Source of the DNA: Bacteroidia bacterium
Lineage (GTDB): Bacteria; Bacteroidota; Bacteroidia; Bacteroidales; UBA12481
Reading direction: 5' to 3'
NCBI GenBank assembly: GCA_026391235.1
Contig: JAPLDV010000444.1
Location: 1-9,406 of the forward strand
Length of the DNA stretch: 9,406 nt
Shown here: in pieces, positions 1 through 8,056 of the stretch
How positions within the stretch are numbered: position 1 is the first letter of the stretch
How the letters are laid out: every line of letters begins with the position of its first letter
Notes under the pieces: model-generated
Told to the model about the DNA's origin: nothing
What the model saw: the letters and a program-made list of their open reading frames with translations, nothing else
The model's database searches: none
Position numbers and translations under genes: made by a program

Positions 1-818
1 GTTCCCGTTCCTGGTAATTACGATGAAACAGGCAGTTTGCCACGGCTTCCTCTAAGGCAACATGGGGATAGTTCCATACCCTTAACGCTTCAGCTTGCAT
101 GGGCACCTTGATCACTTTTTCCTGAAGGATATTTGCATTCAACCAGGAGAGAGAATCAGTTATCTGTTGTTGAACCGGACCTTCGATCTTTTTCTCGATA
201 AATTCTTTGGAATCTGCGCCGTTGGGGAAGTATACGATTTCAACATAAGAGTAAGGAAAATAGGAATGAGGCTTTTCGGCAAAAAGCATCAATGCCACAT
301 TACGAGGGAAAAGATTCTCCTGCGGCCCCGATAGCAACGCCATTTGCTGTAGAATTTCGGTATTGCTAAGTGTGCCTACATCGGCAGCCAGTTTGCTTTT
401 GGTTTTGCGAAGATAATCCTGGATCAGAACCATCGAGAGGTCATCAATATGACTGTGCCTGTTAGCACGGTCGTCGAAAGGGATATTATGGCTTACCGTC
501 GACATCCTCAATAAATAACCTGGGGGCATAATAAGGTTTGACCAGGTTATTAAACCCTATCATGTCCTTCTGAATTCCAGCTATCTCGCTGGTTGTAAGT
601 CCAATTACAGGACGAACAGCAGTTTTTGTTACCGGATTCTCAGCTACCCCGATAAGAATATAACCGCCTCCAGTATTGTCAAAATCATTGGCAAAAGCAC
701 AAATGCTTCGATAAGTTGCATCCGGGTTCCAACCTTCTTTAAACTCGATACGGTCTGATTCGACCGTCCGTGCGGATAGTAAATCCTCCAGGTTAATGTG
801 AAGCGCCATTGAATTCAT
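1..818 (-). pseudogene. AlbA_2 DNA-binding / GHKL ATP-binding regulator, frameshifted and internally deleted, 3' end outside window
   Basis: The first frame (818 to 486) carries an AlbA_2 (Schlafen-like) domain: ESDRIEFKEGW near residues 20-30, then AFANDFDNTGGGYILIGV. It stops at TAA 486-488, right after DVDGKP. The protein resumes one frame over. From about 490 to base 1 the minus strand is open, beginning NIPFDDRANRHSHIDDLSMV and ending EEAVANCLFHRNYQERE, the ATPase-type motif of COG2865-like regulators. From memory of the family, about 50-60 residues (the IWVPGG...YYIR segment) normally lie between GKP and PFDDR and are absent here. A deletion of that part plus a frame change would explain both features. 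An ATG at 505-503 could restart the second half, so a split protein is possible. The first half may start at 818 or at Met4 (809); MALHINLEDLL is a likelier family start. Intact members are thought to act as DNA-binding regulators, often near mobile elements. The family call is firm and the loss of function is likely. Confidence 0.75.
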
Positions 819-917
819 TCTTTTTCATTTTCTCAACTTATTCGTGATTTGCCATGGTACGAAGTTAACGATGTTCGCTAATCCTGGCAATCTTAAATTT
901 CAGCATCTATTTCTGCA

Positions 918-1268
918 TTACTTCAAATTGAGCAACTCACTTGCATCGTCCAATATCTTATTCTCAAATCCTTTCAGATAGATTTCGGTGGTTTCTTCTT
1001 TGGTGTGGCCCATCATTTCCTTGATTATAGCAGAAGAGGTGCCCTGGCTCTTCAAGACCGAAGCAAAAGTGTGGCGGGCAACGTAAGTGGTTAGCGGGGT
1101 TTCAATCTCCAGGGTTTTGCCAATTTCCTTTAAACCCCGGTTAACCAGCCGGGTGGCGGTTTTGATCCGGGTGTATTGTTTAGCCGTATCGGTTACGGAA
1201 TCATTAAGGATGGTGAAAACATATCCTTTGGGTGAATGTAAGCATTCGGCCTGGTACATATAGGCCAA
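918..1268 (-). pseudogene. Tyrosine recombinase (site-specific integrase), C-terminal catalytic fragment
   Basis: The 116 residues match the C-terminal half of a Bacteroidetes-type tyrosine recombinase, which cuts and rejoins DNA during integration of mobile elements. Visible are TTYVARHTFAS (residues 60-70, with the conserved Arg65 and His66), MGHTKEETTEIY (residues 86-97, with His88 and the likely nucleophile Tyr97), and the usual ending FENKILDDASELL. The N-terminal SAM-like core-binding domain and the first catalytic arginine are missing; full members are near 400 residues. The apparent start is a TTG at 1268, and the frame is open only back to a TAA at 1296-1298, with no ATG ahead of it. 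It is therefore a truncated remnant and unlikely to be active. It lies 99 bases upstream of the broken AlbA_2 gene on the same strand, and the two probably belong to one decayed element. No attachment site was recognised. Confidence 0.8.
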
Positions 1269-1586
1269 GTTTGGCAGATAGTTTACATTGCCGGGTTAAC
1301 CCGATCCCATTATGAAGAAGTTGAAACCCACCCGGATTGTTCTCCGGATACTGATGGCCTCTTTCCTGCCAGAAATCCGTTCCGGGAGCTTCGACTAATA
1401 TCAGCGCTGAAGGCTTTCCGACCGGTTAACCAGGCCAGCTCTGGGTTATGCAGCTTGTGGATGTCCATGGCGAATTTGCTTTGGGCGCAAAATACAAACC
1501 CACGGCGAGGCTATTAATAGGTACCAGACCGTATGCTTAAAGTTTTAATAAAAATGTTTCAAAAAAAGGAGAGAAGCGCCGGTCGT
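1269..1586. other. Gap without an intact gene, possible coding remnant on the minus strand
   Basis: No complete gene is seen in these 318 bases. On the minus strand one frame stays open from 1425 down into the recombinase fragment (stop at 1204-1206, 73 codons, no start codon). It includes the protein-like stretch LVEAPGTDFWQERGHQYPEN. A neighbouring frame upstream (about 1500-1430) reads MDIHKLHNPELAWLTG. Together they could be pieces of a frameshifted gene, but I do not recognise a family. After the stop of the secreted propeller protein there is a run of seven T on the minus strand (1561-1567) without a convincing stem before it, so no terminator is called. Confidence 0.3.
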
Positions 1587-3551
1587 TCAGCGTGCGATCA
1601 CCATCCTCCTCGCAAGAGGCTGGCCCGCGCCGACCTTGAGCGTATAGGTATAGGTGCCCGGACTGAAGTTCTGCAGGTTAATTTCGAGTTCGTGCTTACC
1701 AGCAGCGAAATACCGGTTTCCGACCAGGCAGTCGATTTTGATGCCGGTCTGATCGTACAGATCAAGCGTGACATTGCCAGGCTTTAGTAGGGAAAAAGCA
1801 ATTCTGGTTTGATTTTGAAAGGGATTCGGACTGTTCTGATAGAGCTCTAATCCGGGATTCAAGGCGGCAGCCGTGCCGCTGGTAAAGGGATTGAGGTTCT
1901 CGATGACCCGGATATCCACCCACCATATATCCCCGTTGAAGTGAAAGAACAGGTATTTGCCATCGGGCGAGATGACCGCTCCGCCGGCTTTCGCGTCAAA
2001 ACCATGGCTGACCAGGTCGATGGCGGTATCCCAGCTGCCGTCGCTCTTCCTGAAACTGACAAAAAGATGGCTTCCCCCATCGATGTCGAACAGGATGTAG
2101 CGGCCGTCAGGGGCAATGCACGGATGTGCCTGGGTACCGTAACCGGGCTGAATATCCTGCCGTTCAAGCCGGGTGAACAGTCCACCGGTGCTCTGGATCT
2201 TGGCCAGGTAGGTGCGCCCAGTGGAGAAAAGCTCCGAAACATCGGTCGTATACAGCTGTCCGGCCGAAGAGGCCGACATGAACATCCCCTGTCCGGCTTT
2301 CACCGGTGTGGTCCACCCGGTGCGACCGCGCTCGGTCATGTAATACGGCGGAAATTCAGATTCCCCGGTGTTCCACATGAAATAGAGCCGGTGATTGTCG
2401 GGGGTCATGCAGGGCTCCGATGCGGGATGGCCGGTTGCCGGCCCGAATTCGGCCGGTGCGGTCCAGGAACCATTTTCAAACCGGCACACATACAGCTTCG
2501 CCGGTGTAGTCTCCCCGAACCGGTAAAAGTACAGCTCGGTGCTGTCGGATGACCAGGTGAGGGAATATTCCCGGAGCCCGGTCGTAGAAACAATGTCCGG
2601 GGCAAACTTCTCGGGGGTCTCACCCGGCGGAACCAGGCCCAGGTAAGGCAGTTTCGGCAGTCGGTCATAGATCGCGCCTGCATCCACCCAGTAAGGATTA
2701 TACCCGGCGTCCCCCGGCCGGTCGGTCGTGTAAAAAAACCACCGGCCATCGGGTGAGAAATTGCTCCAGGCCTCATCGGTCCCTGAATTGAAGCCATCAC
2801 CCAGGTTAACCGGCTGGTTCCAGCTGCCGTCCTGGTTTTTGCAGCTCATGTAAAGATCGAAATAGCCAAACCCTCCGGCCCGGTTGGAGCCGAAAATAAT
2901 AAACCGCTCATTTTCATCAATATTAGGAAAACCATCAAGTGATGAGGAACAGAGGGAAGCCAGCCGTGAGGCAGCTTTATATTGTCCGTCGATGAACTGC
3001 CAGCAATAGAGGTCCATATCCGTTCCCTGGCTGTTGTCCAGCTCAGCATAGAGATTGCCGCTTTTGGCCAGGGAGAATTGCTTGCCCAGATGCTTGCCGG
3101 CAGGCAGCGGGATGCTCAGCATTACCGGTAACGACCAGACCCCGCCGCTGCGGGTGACCCGGTAAATAGCTGAAGCCGGCCTTTCCGACTGGAAAAACAG
3201 GGTGTCGCGGCTCCGGGAATATTTTGGATTATTGTCGGCATAGGTGCCATCGGAAAAAGGTGCCCGCTGTGGCACCAACCAGGCTCCTGATTCATAGGCG
3301 GAAAACCAGATTTCTGTGCGGTTGACGGCTCTCTGGTATTTCACAAAAAACATTTCCGTGCCGTCCGGCGAAAAAGCGGGGACCCCATGCCAGAACCATT
3401 GTTCCGTGGCCAGGAAAGGGGCCTTGACAAAACGTACTGGCTCCCTTCCGGGCGCTGGTTGTCCGAGATATTGCCAGGATTGGGCGGACAGGGAGAGCAC
3501 CGGAAGTGCCCAAAAGGATATCGTCAGCCAGATTGATAGTGATTTTTTCAT
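1587..3551 (-). CDS. Secreted PD40/WD40-like beta-propeller protein with type IX secretion sorting domain
   Basis: This 654-residue protein begins with a signal peptide (lysines at 2-3, hydrophobic to about 22, likely cleavage after LSA). It then carries repeated PD40-type blades: FSPDGTEMFF (60-69), YSRSRDTLFF (111-120), IDENERFIIF (211-220), FSPDGRWFFY (265-274), WSSDSTELYF (333-342), MTPDNHRLYF (382-391), IAPDGRYILF (479-488) and ISPDGKYLFF (527-536). Each is generally followed by a W..P-like strand such as GSWNQPVNL or GSWTAPAEF. The last 90 residues (ELYQNSPNPF near 569-578, then SPGTYTYTLKV and RRMVIAR) are a type A sorting domain, which directs export across the outer membrane by the type IX system and is normally removed. 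The protein is thus likely cell-surface or released. A binding role is typical for such propellers, but the ligand is unknown. No catalytic residues can be assigned. Its G+C is much higher than that of the genes to its right. Confidence 0.88.
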   Translation of the reverse strand: MKKSLSIWLTISFWALPVLSLSAQSWQYLGQPAPGREPVRFVKAPFLATEQWFWHGVPAFSPDGTEMFFVKYQRAVNRTEIWFSAYESGAWLVPQRAPFSDGTYADNNPKYSRSRDTLFFQSERPASAIYRVTRSGGVWSLPVMLSIPLPAGKHLGKQFSLAKSGNLYAELDNSQGTDMDLYCWQFIDGQYKAASRLASLCSSSLDGFPNIDENERFIIFGSNRAGGFGYFDLYMSCKNQDGSWNQPVNLGDGFNSGTDEAWSNFSPDGRWFFYTTDRPGDAGYNPYWVDAGAIYDRLPKLPYLGLVPPGETPEKFAPDIVSTTGLREYSLTWSSDSTELYFYRFGETTPAKLYVCRFENGSWTAPAEFGPATGHPASEPCMTPDNHRLYFMWNTGESEFPPYYMTERGRTGWTTPVKAGQGMFMSASSAGQLYTTDVSELFSTGRTYLAKIQSTGGLFTRLERQDIQPGYGTQAHPCIAPDGRYILFDIDGGSHLFVSFRKSDGSWDTAIDLVSHGFDAKAGGAVISPDGKYLFFHFNGDIWWVDIRVIENLNPFTSGTAAALNPGLELYQNSPNPFQNQTRIAFSLLKPGNVTLDLYDQTGIKIDCLVGNRYFAAGKHELEINLQNFSPGTYTYTLKVGAGQPLARRMVIAR

Positions 3552-3705
3552 TTTGGTTTCAGGTCAATTTAAACATCAGACTACTTGTAAGGATAAAAAT
3601 AACCCGCAGATCTTGAACCCGGCGGATGACTTAACGAATGGCAGGGGCGGGTTGACGGATAACTGAAGATCATCAATCGTCCTTCACTAACCAGAACCTT
3701 TTATA

Positions 3706-4422
3706 TTACTGGTTGTTAATCCGGCGAAACAACTCCTGCTTATAGAAATACCCGATCGGTATCCGGTTTTCGCGGATATGAATTTCATTATTGGCGACCT
3801 TGTCGATTTTATCCACTGAAACAACATACGACTTGTGAACTCGAATAAACTGATCCACCGGTAATTTAACCTCCAAATTCGTAAGGGTTTCCCTCACAAC
3901 CAATCGGGAATTCATTTCATAAACCTTAAGATAATTCCCAAAGGCTTCAATATAGAGAATATCCCGAAAGTCAACTTTATGAACTGATTGATCCTCTTTC
4001 AGAAACAGGTACTGCGATGAATCAGGGACTCCGGATTTTTCCATGAGTTCCCTCAGCGGGTTTTTAACATGAAGGTTTATTACTTTATTGACCGCTTTTA
4101 TAAATCTATCGAATTTGATGGGCTTCAAAAGGTAATCAACTACACCAAGATCATAACTCTCGAGAGCAAAATCAGAATATGCGGTTGTAAGGATTACTTT
4201 CGGAGGACGGTCGAGGGTTTTTAGCATTTCGATCCCCGAAAGTTCTGGCATATTGATATCCAGAAAAATTAGGTCAATTTCGCTTTCCTGCAAAAATGCT
4301 ATGGTCTCAATGGCATTATGAAATTTCTCAATTAGTTCCAAACTTGGTACAGACCTGATGTACTTTTCCAACACATTTTGAGCGAGAACCTCGTCATCGA
4401 CTATTATACACCTGAGCTTCAT
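3706..4422 (-). CDS. LytTR-family response regulator
   Basis: This 238-residue cytoplasmic regulator has a receiver domain (about 1-120) and a LytTR DNA-binding domain (about 140-236). The receiver shows the acidic pair D9-D10, the phosphoacceptor D55 in LIFLDINMPELSG, the switch threonine T80 in ILTTAYSDFA, and K100 in DYLLKPI. The second domain has the LytTR pattern: DILYIEAFGNYLKVY, then FIRVHKSYVVSVDKI and IPIGYFYKQEL. Length and layout are normal for the family and no key residue is missing. It starts with ATG at 4422, overlapping the kinase stop by four bases (ATGA, 4419-4422), so translation is likely coupled and the kinase is its partner. Its targets are not visible; the divergent peptidase operon is the obvious candidate by position. 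Downstream, 154 bases separate it from the propeller protein on the same strand. Confidence 0.95.
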   Translation of the reverse strand: MKLRCIIVDDEVLAQNVLEKYIRSVPSLELIEKFHNAIETIAFLQESEIDLIFLDINMPELSGIEMLKTLDRPPKVILTTAYSDFALESYDLGVVDYLLKPIKFDRFIKAVNKVINLHVKNPLRELMEKSGVPDSSQYLFLKEDQSVHKVDFRDILYIEAFGNYLKVYEMNSRLVVRETLTNLEVKLPVDQFIRVHKSYVVSVDKIDKVANNEIHIRENRIPIGYFYKQELFRRINNQ

Positions 4423-5462
4423 AATTCGATATCGAAAGTAACAATATATCTTACGCCATCATTTTCAATCAGTAACTTATGTTTCCCGGGATAGAGAAGT
4501 TCGAGCCGGCGATGCAGGTTGGCAATCCCTGTTCCGGTCCCTGGAAGCTGATCATTTCGTTTCGGCGCAATTTGGTTGCTTATTTCACCCCGGATTTTCA
4601 TCCCTTCTACGGAGAGTTCAACGGAAATGTGATTGTTGCTGCTTGTTTTACTGATGCCATGTTTGATACTATTCTCGATAAATGGGAAAATCAACATAGG
4701 TGCAATGAATTTTCCATCTAATATACCAGACATTCTGAATTCAATTTTACAATTGTTATCTGATCTCAGTTTCTCCAAGGAGATGTAATTCTGTATAAAC
4801 TCTATTTCATCTTTCAGGCTAACAATATCTCTTTTGGAGCTATCTATTTGATATCTCATCAAATCAGATAAATGGAGAATAGCTTCGCTTGTTTTAGGAG
4901 AGTGATCAAGGCTTAAGGAATAAATACAGTTTAGGGAGTTAAAGAGAAAATGAGGATTTAACTGGGTTTTTAGCAGATCGAGTTCAGCTCTGGATTTCTC
5001 AGCTTCCATTTCTTTCAGATCCAGTTGAGTCTTAATCCGCAAAGCCTCTTCTTCTTTTAATCGAATTCGCTGCAAGGTCCCAATCCTGATTTTTTTTGAC
5101 CAAGAGTAAACTAATATTATGGAAAGAATATTCACATAGTACATGGTATTGACATCAGATGGTCCAAAATAGCGTAAAGCAAGAATCCCAAGGTACCCGA
5201 AAACAATAACAATTGCTGCCAACAGAAGAAAATAGATCAGTATTTTCTTTTTTAGAAGTAATTGCTCGAAAATGATTTCATGAATGTAAACCGGGAGAAT
5301 AGTCGGCAGAACCATTAAGGCAGATACTAACAGAGCCTGACTCACCGTGTAGGCAAAAGAAAGGCCCAAAAACATCAGGATGAAAAAGATTGCCCAGAAT
5401 GCCAGGTTGAACCTGGGGTTCTTCGCAACAAGGCGATGCATGCTAATATCTGAATTGTCCAT
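4419..5462 (-). CDS. LytS/YehU-like membrane sensor histidine kinase
   Basis: The 347-residue protein has four hydrophobic segments (about 20-40, 43-60, 73-96 and 104-120), a charged helix likely to form a coiled coil (about 128-166), and then a His_kinase domain (PF06580 type) with QLNPHFLFNSLN, in which H171 is the phosphorylated histidine. The ATP-binding part follows, with PFIENSIKHG (N-box, N264) and GTGTGIANLHRRL (G-box near 308-320). There is no large extracellular sensing domain, so the signal is probably sensed in or near the membrane. I chose ATG at 5462; the codon before it is a TTG at 5465 that could extend the frame by one residue. Family members phosphorylate a LytTR regulator, here the gene overlapping its stop codon. 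A TAnnTTTG promoter element lies just upstream. Confidence 0.93.
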   Translation of the reverse strand: MDNSDISMHRLVAKNPRFNLAFWAIFFILMFLGLSFAYTVSQALLVSALMVLPTILPVYIHEIIFEQLLLKKKILIYFLLLAAIVIVFGYLGILALRYFGPSDVNTMYYVNILSIILVYSWSKKIRIGTLQRIRLKEEEALRIKTQLDLKEMEAEKSRAELDLLKTQLNPHFLFNSLNCIYSLSLDHSPKTSEAILHLSDLMRYQIDSSKRDIVSLKDEIEFIQNYISLEKLRSDNNCKIEFRMSGILDGKFIAPMLIFPFIENSIKHGISKTSSNNHISVELSVEGMKIRGEISNQIAPKRNDQLPGTGTGIANLHRRLELLYPGKHKLLIENDGVRYIVTFDIEL

Positions 5463-5479
5463 CAATCAAATCTTTACAA

Positions 5480-5506
5480 CAAAGGTAGGATTCTTGATCC
5501 GTTCAA
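5480..5506 (-). promoter_or_regulatory. Putative Bacteroidetes-type promoter of the kinase-regulator operon
   Basis: On the minus strand TACCTTTG (5487-5480) matches the Bacteroidetes -7 consensus TAnnTTTG exactly. A TTG at 5506-5504 could serve as the -33 element, but the 16-base spacer is short for this class. Transcription would begin near 5474, leaving a short leader of about a dozen bases before ATG 5462. No Shine-Dalgarno sequence is seen, as is usual in this phylum. Confidence 0.45.
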
Positions 5507-5633
5507 TAGAAATTATGTGACGAATTCACTTTATCCCTTCAAACCGGATTCATCACATCCTAATTCCATTGATCACAAATCTTATTCTAATTCATTAAAG
5601 GTTTCAATTTTTGCACTCATTAATTGGTACTTC

Positions 5634-7289
5634 ATGTCAGTAATAAAAAGAATGTTCAGGGATAGTTTAGTTGTGATCATGCCAATGATGTTAATGGCCA
5701 ATGGCATAAATCACAATTGCGAAATGACGGTTTACCCCGATAGTATCGAAATTGTCGTTACTATTGAACCGGAACGGCACTATCTGCATGCTCATGCAAC
5801 ATTGAGTTTGAAAGTTATATCGCCGGGAGAAAAGGGATTCACGCTCAGATTAAATCAAGGATTCAGTATACTCAACCTTAGCATCGATGGGCATAAATCG
5901 GATTGCTATTCCTTTTATGACGGGAAGATCCAGGTTCCCTGGGATGAGGAATTCAGAAACAAAAATGAAATGTCATGTTCTGTTGAATATGAAGGTGCCA
6001 TCGAAAATGGATGGGAAAGTCTGAACACCTGTGATGGATATATAGGTACCGAAGGATCGTTTGCCATGTCTGCATGCCATTGGTATCCAGGAATTCCGGG
6101 AGAAAATGGAAAATCACCGGGTACAATTACCTATGTGGTGCCTGCTGGTATAACGGTAGCAAGCACCGGCCGGTTGATAAGTACCAGGATCGAAGATCAA
6201 GTTAGCCGACAGGTTTATAAAGTGAAGCAGCCTTTGGATTTCTCTTTTGCAGCGGCTAAATATTATCTCCAGGAGAGGAAAACCGGTGACATATTAATGG
6301 GAACTTATTTCTTATCGGGGGGCGAGGGGAAAGCCCGGATTTACCTTGATAATTGCCAAAAGATCATCGAATTCCTTACGGATTTATATGGATTGTACCC
6401 CTTTGAGTCCTATTATCTGGTTGAGCTGCCTCATGCAATTGCAGGAACATTTGGAGGAGAAAGCGAACCGGGGCTTGTTTTTTATGCTGATGGCCTCCTG
6501 AGCGGAACCTTTTTTAACCCGACCGTCTTTGTACATGAAATGGCCCATCAGTATTGGGGTAATTATATTTTCAGCTCGGTCGGACCTGTAATCACGGAAT
6601 CCCTGGCAACACTGAGTACCGATCTATTCATTGAAAAAATTGCCGGTGAAAGGGCTATGTGGCATTATATAAATTACGGTGCACCGGAATTGTTGGAATT
6701 ACATTCGGCTCAGTGGTATTTTCAGACTTTTTCCAGGCAAGCGGGTAAGCCTGATTCGATTTTCCGGCTTGAAGAAGATATGGAACTGGGTATTGAACGA
6801 CCGGATCAATTCCTGAACCAGCATTCCCTTTCCAATATAAAGGGTAATTTTATTTACCTGATGCTTCGTGAAGAAATTGGACGCGATGCTTTTAAAGAAG
6901 GACTACAAAACTGTATTAAAGAATCGGCCGGCCACGTGATCAATCTGGATTCACTCAGGCGATATTTTGAGACCTCCGGAAAAAAGGACCTGAAATGGTT
7001 CTTTGATCAATGGTTTTTTCGGAAGGGTGCACCGGAGTTCAAAATGGATTACCGGGTCGATTCAATAACCGATGGATATCAGGTTTCCGGTTCTGTTACC
7101 CAGACACGGGACATCTATCGGGTTAATGCAGAAATTGCAATAATAAAGGAAGGAGAACGTGACGTAAAAAAAATAGAAATTACCGACAGTACTACCGTGT
7201 TTTCTTTTATTCTGGGATATCAGCCTGATAAAATCATTTTTGATCCGGAACATAAAATATTCAGGTGGTGCCCTGAAATGGTCAATTAA
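5634..7289 (+). CDS. M1-family-like zinc metallopeptidase, exported
   Basis: From ATG 5634 the protein has 551 residues and starts with a signal-peptide-like stretch (basic IKRMFR, then LVVIMPMMLMANG). The frame is open back to a GTG at 5517, but those 39 extra residues are not signal-like, so the internal ATG is preferred. An N-terminal beta-rich domain (about 30-220) is followed by a gluzincin catalytic domain: HEMAHQYWG gives the zinc ligands H301 and H305 and the catalytic E302, and ITESLA supplies the third ligand E322, two residues closer than the usual HExxH-x18-E. A C-terminal NIKGNFIYLML...EEIGRDAFKEGL region and a final beta domain also fit M1. The GAMEN position reads GGESEPG (274-280) and the Y-x-K-G position has N401, so aminopeptidase function is uncertain. 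It lies 23 bases before the LolA-like gene, presumably in one operon, and probably acts in the periplasm. Confidence 0.88.
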   Translation: MSVIKRMFRDSLVVIMPMMLMANGINHNCEMTVYPDSIEIVVTIEPERHYLHAHATLSLKVISPGEKGFTLRLNQGFSILNLSIDGHKSDCYSFYDGKIQVPWDEEFRNKNEMSCSVEYEGAIENGWESLNTCDGYIGTEGSFAMSACHWYPGIPGENGKSPGTITYVVPAGITVASTGRLISTRIEDQVSRQVYKVKQPLDFSFAAAKYYLQERKTGDILMGTYFLSGGEGKARIYLDNCQKIIEFLTDLYGLYPFESYYLVELPHAIAGTFGGESEPGLVFYADGLLSGTFFNPTVFVHEMAHQYWGNYIFSSVGPVITESLATLSTDLFIEKIAGERAMWHYINYGAPELLELHSAQWYFQTFSRQAGKPDSIFRLEEDMELGIERPDQFLNQHSLSNIKGNFIYLMLREEIGRDAFKEGLQNCIKESAGHVINLDSLRRYFETSGKKDLKWFFDQWFFRKGAPEFKMDYRVDSITDGYQVSGSVTQTRDIYRVNAEIAIIKEGERDVKKIEITDSTTVFSFILGYQPDKIIFDPEHKIFRWCPEMVN

Positions 7290-7312
7290 CTTATCCATTA
7301 ACAATAACTAAA

Positions 7313-8056
7313 ATGAGAACAAAAAAATCAATCATCGTACTGCTTTTGGCAGTTTTAGTATTCCCAGGCTATTTATTCGCAAATAGGAACACAATTCCGA
7401 AACCGGAGTCGATAGTTAACCGTTATATTAAAGTTGCAGGTGGTAAGAAGGCTTTCGAAGCCATTCAAAACCGGATTGGCCATTCAACGATGTGTGTCCC
7501 GATTGCCAACCTGACAGCGGAAATTGAAACAGTTTTGGCCAAACCGAACAGGTATTTGATAAGTGGCAATATGAGCATGGTTGGCAAATTCGAACGCGGC
7601 TCGAACGGAGAAGTGGTTTGGGAATCCTTTCCCGGTCGTGGTACACGGGTTATAGAATCCGGGGAACGATTAAGACTGTTGAATCTGTATAACCTTGACC
7701 GGTTAGGCAATCTGGTAAACCTGTACCAGAGGTTTGAATTCAGGGGCCTTGATACAATAAATGGTCAGACAGTATATAAAGTGGTCATGATTACTGAATC
7801 CGGGCAATCTTACCTATACTATTTCAACAAGAAGACCGGTCTGATTGATCAGATTGATTCCGATATGGAAACTCTGGCCGGGAAGGGTGTTCAACAGATT
7901 TTTTATTCCGATTACAGGAAGGTGAACAGGGTGCTGATCCCCCATGCACAGCGGATCGTTGAGCCCAGTTCTGAATCTACACTGACATTCACCTCGTTTG
8001 AGCATAATGTAAAAACCGATGAAGGTATTTTTACTTTTCCCAAACAGTTGAAATAG
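7313..8056 (+). CDS. LolA-like periplasmic protein (outer-membrane lipoprotein-sorting-like fold)
   Basis: This 247-residue protein has a clear signal peptide (RTKK, then IIVLLLAVLVFPGYLFA, cleavage near residue 23). The mature part opens with PKPESIVNRYIKVAGGKKAFEAIQ, the pattern of the N-terminal helix of LolA-like proteins found widely in Bacteroidota ('AGGxxAl..i' motif). Alternating beta strands follow, ending TSFEHNVKTDEGIFTFP, a common close for this fold. LolA itself carries lipoproteins to the outer membrane. These distant relatives are often stand-alone or attached to peptidases, and their ligands are mostly unknown, so lipoprotein transport should not be assumed. No lipobox cysteine follows the signal, so it is likely soluble in the periplasm. 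The close spacing after the M1-like peptidase suggests co-expression and perhaps a shared substrate. The start at ATG 7313 is the only good candidate. Confidence 0.7.
   Translation: MRTKKSIIVLLLAVLVFPGYLFANRNTIPKPESIVNRYIKVAGGKKAFEAIQNRIGHSTMCVPIANLTAEIETVLAKPNRYLISGNMSMVGKFERGSNGEVVWESFPGRGTRVIESGERLRLLNLYNLDRLGNLVNLYQRFEFRGLDTINGQTVYKVVMITESGQSYLYYFNKKTGLIDQIDSDMETLAGKGVQQIFYSDYRKVNRVLIPHAQRIVEPSSESTLTFTSFEHNVKTDEGIFTFPKQLK

Noticed and set aside
95..334. 79-codon plus-strand frame
   Set aside because: It is antisense to the recognisable ATPase half of the broken regulator and has no protein features of its own.
1941..2552. 203-codon plus-strand frame
   Set aside because: It lies wholly antisense to the propeller protein, whose frame has a signal peptide, repeats and sorting domain. 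It shows no motif and is explained by the high G+C.
3552..3705. Possible promoter for the propeller gene
   Set aside because: The nearest match, TATCCTTA, deviates from TAnnTTTG at two positions and no -33 partner at proper spacing was found.
3689..3714. Inverted repeat AACCAG/CTGGTT at the end of the response regulator
   Set aside because: The stem is only six base pairs with a 14-base loop, and no T run follows on the minus strand, so it is not a convincing terminator.
5498..5506. TCCGTTCAA resembling a LytTR half-site in the divergent control region
   Set aside because: It fits eight of nine consensus positions, but no second half-site lies 12-13 bases away, so it is probably chance.
5517..5633. 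GTG-initiated extension of the peptidase
   Set aside because: The added 39 residues are polar and would bury the signal peptide; ATG 5634 gives a proper N-terminus.
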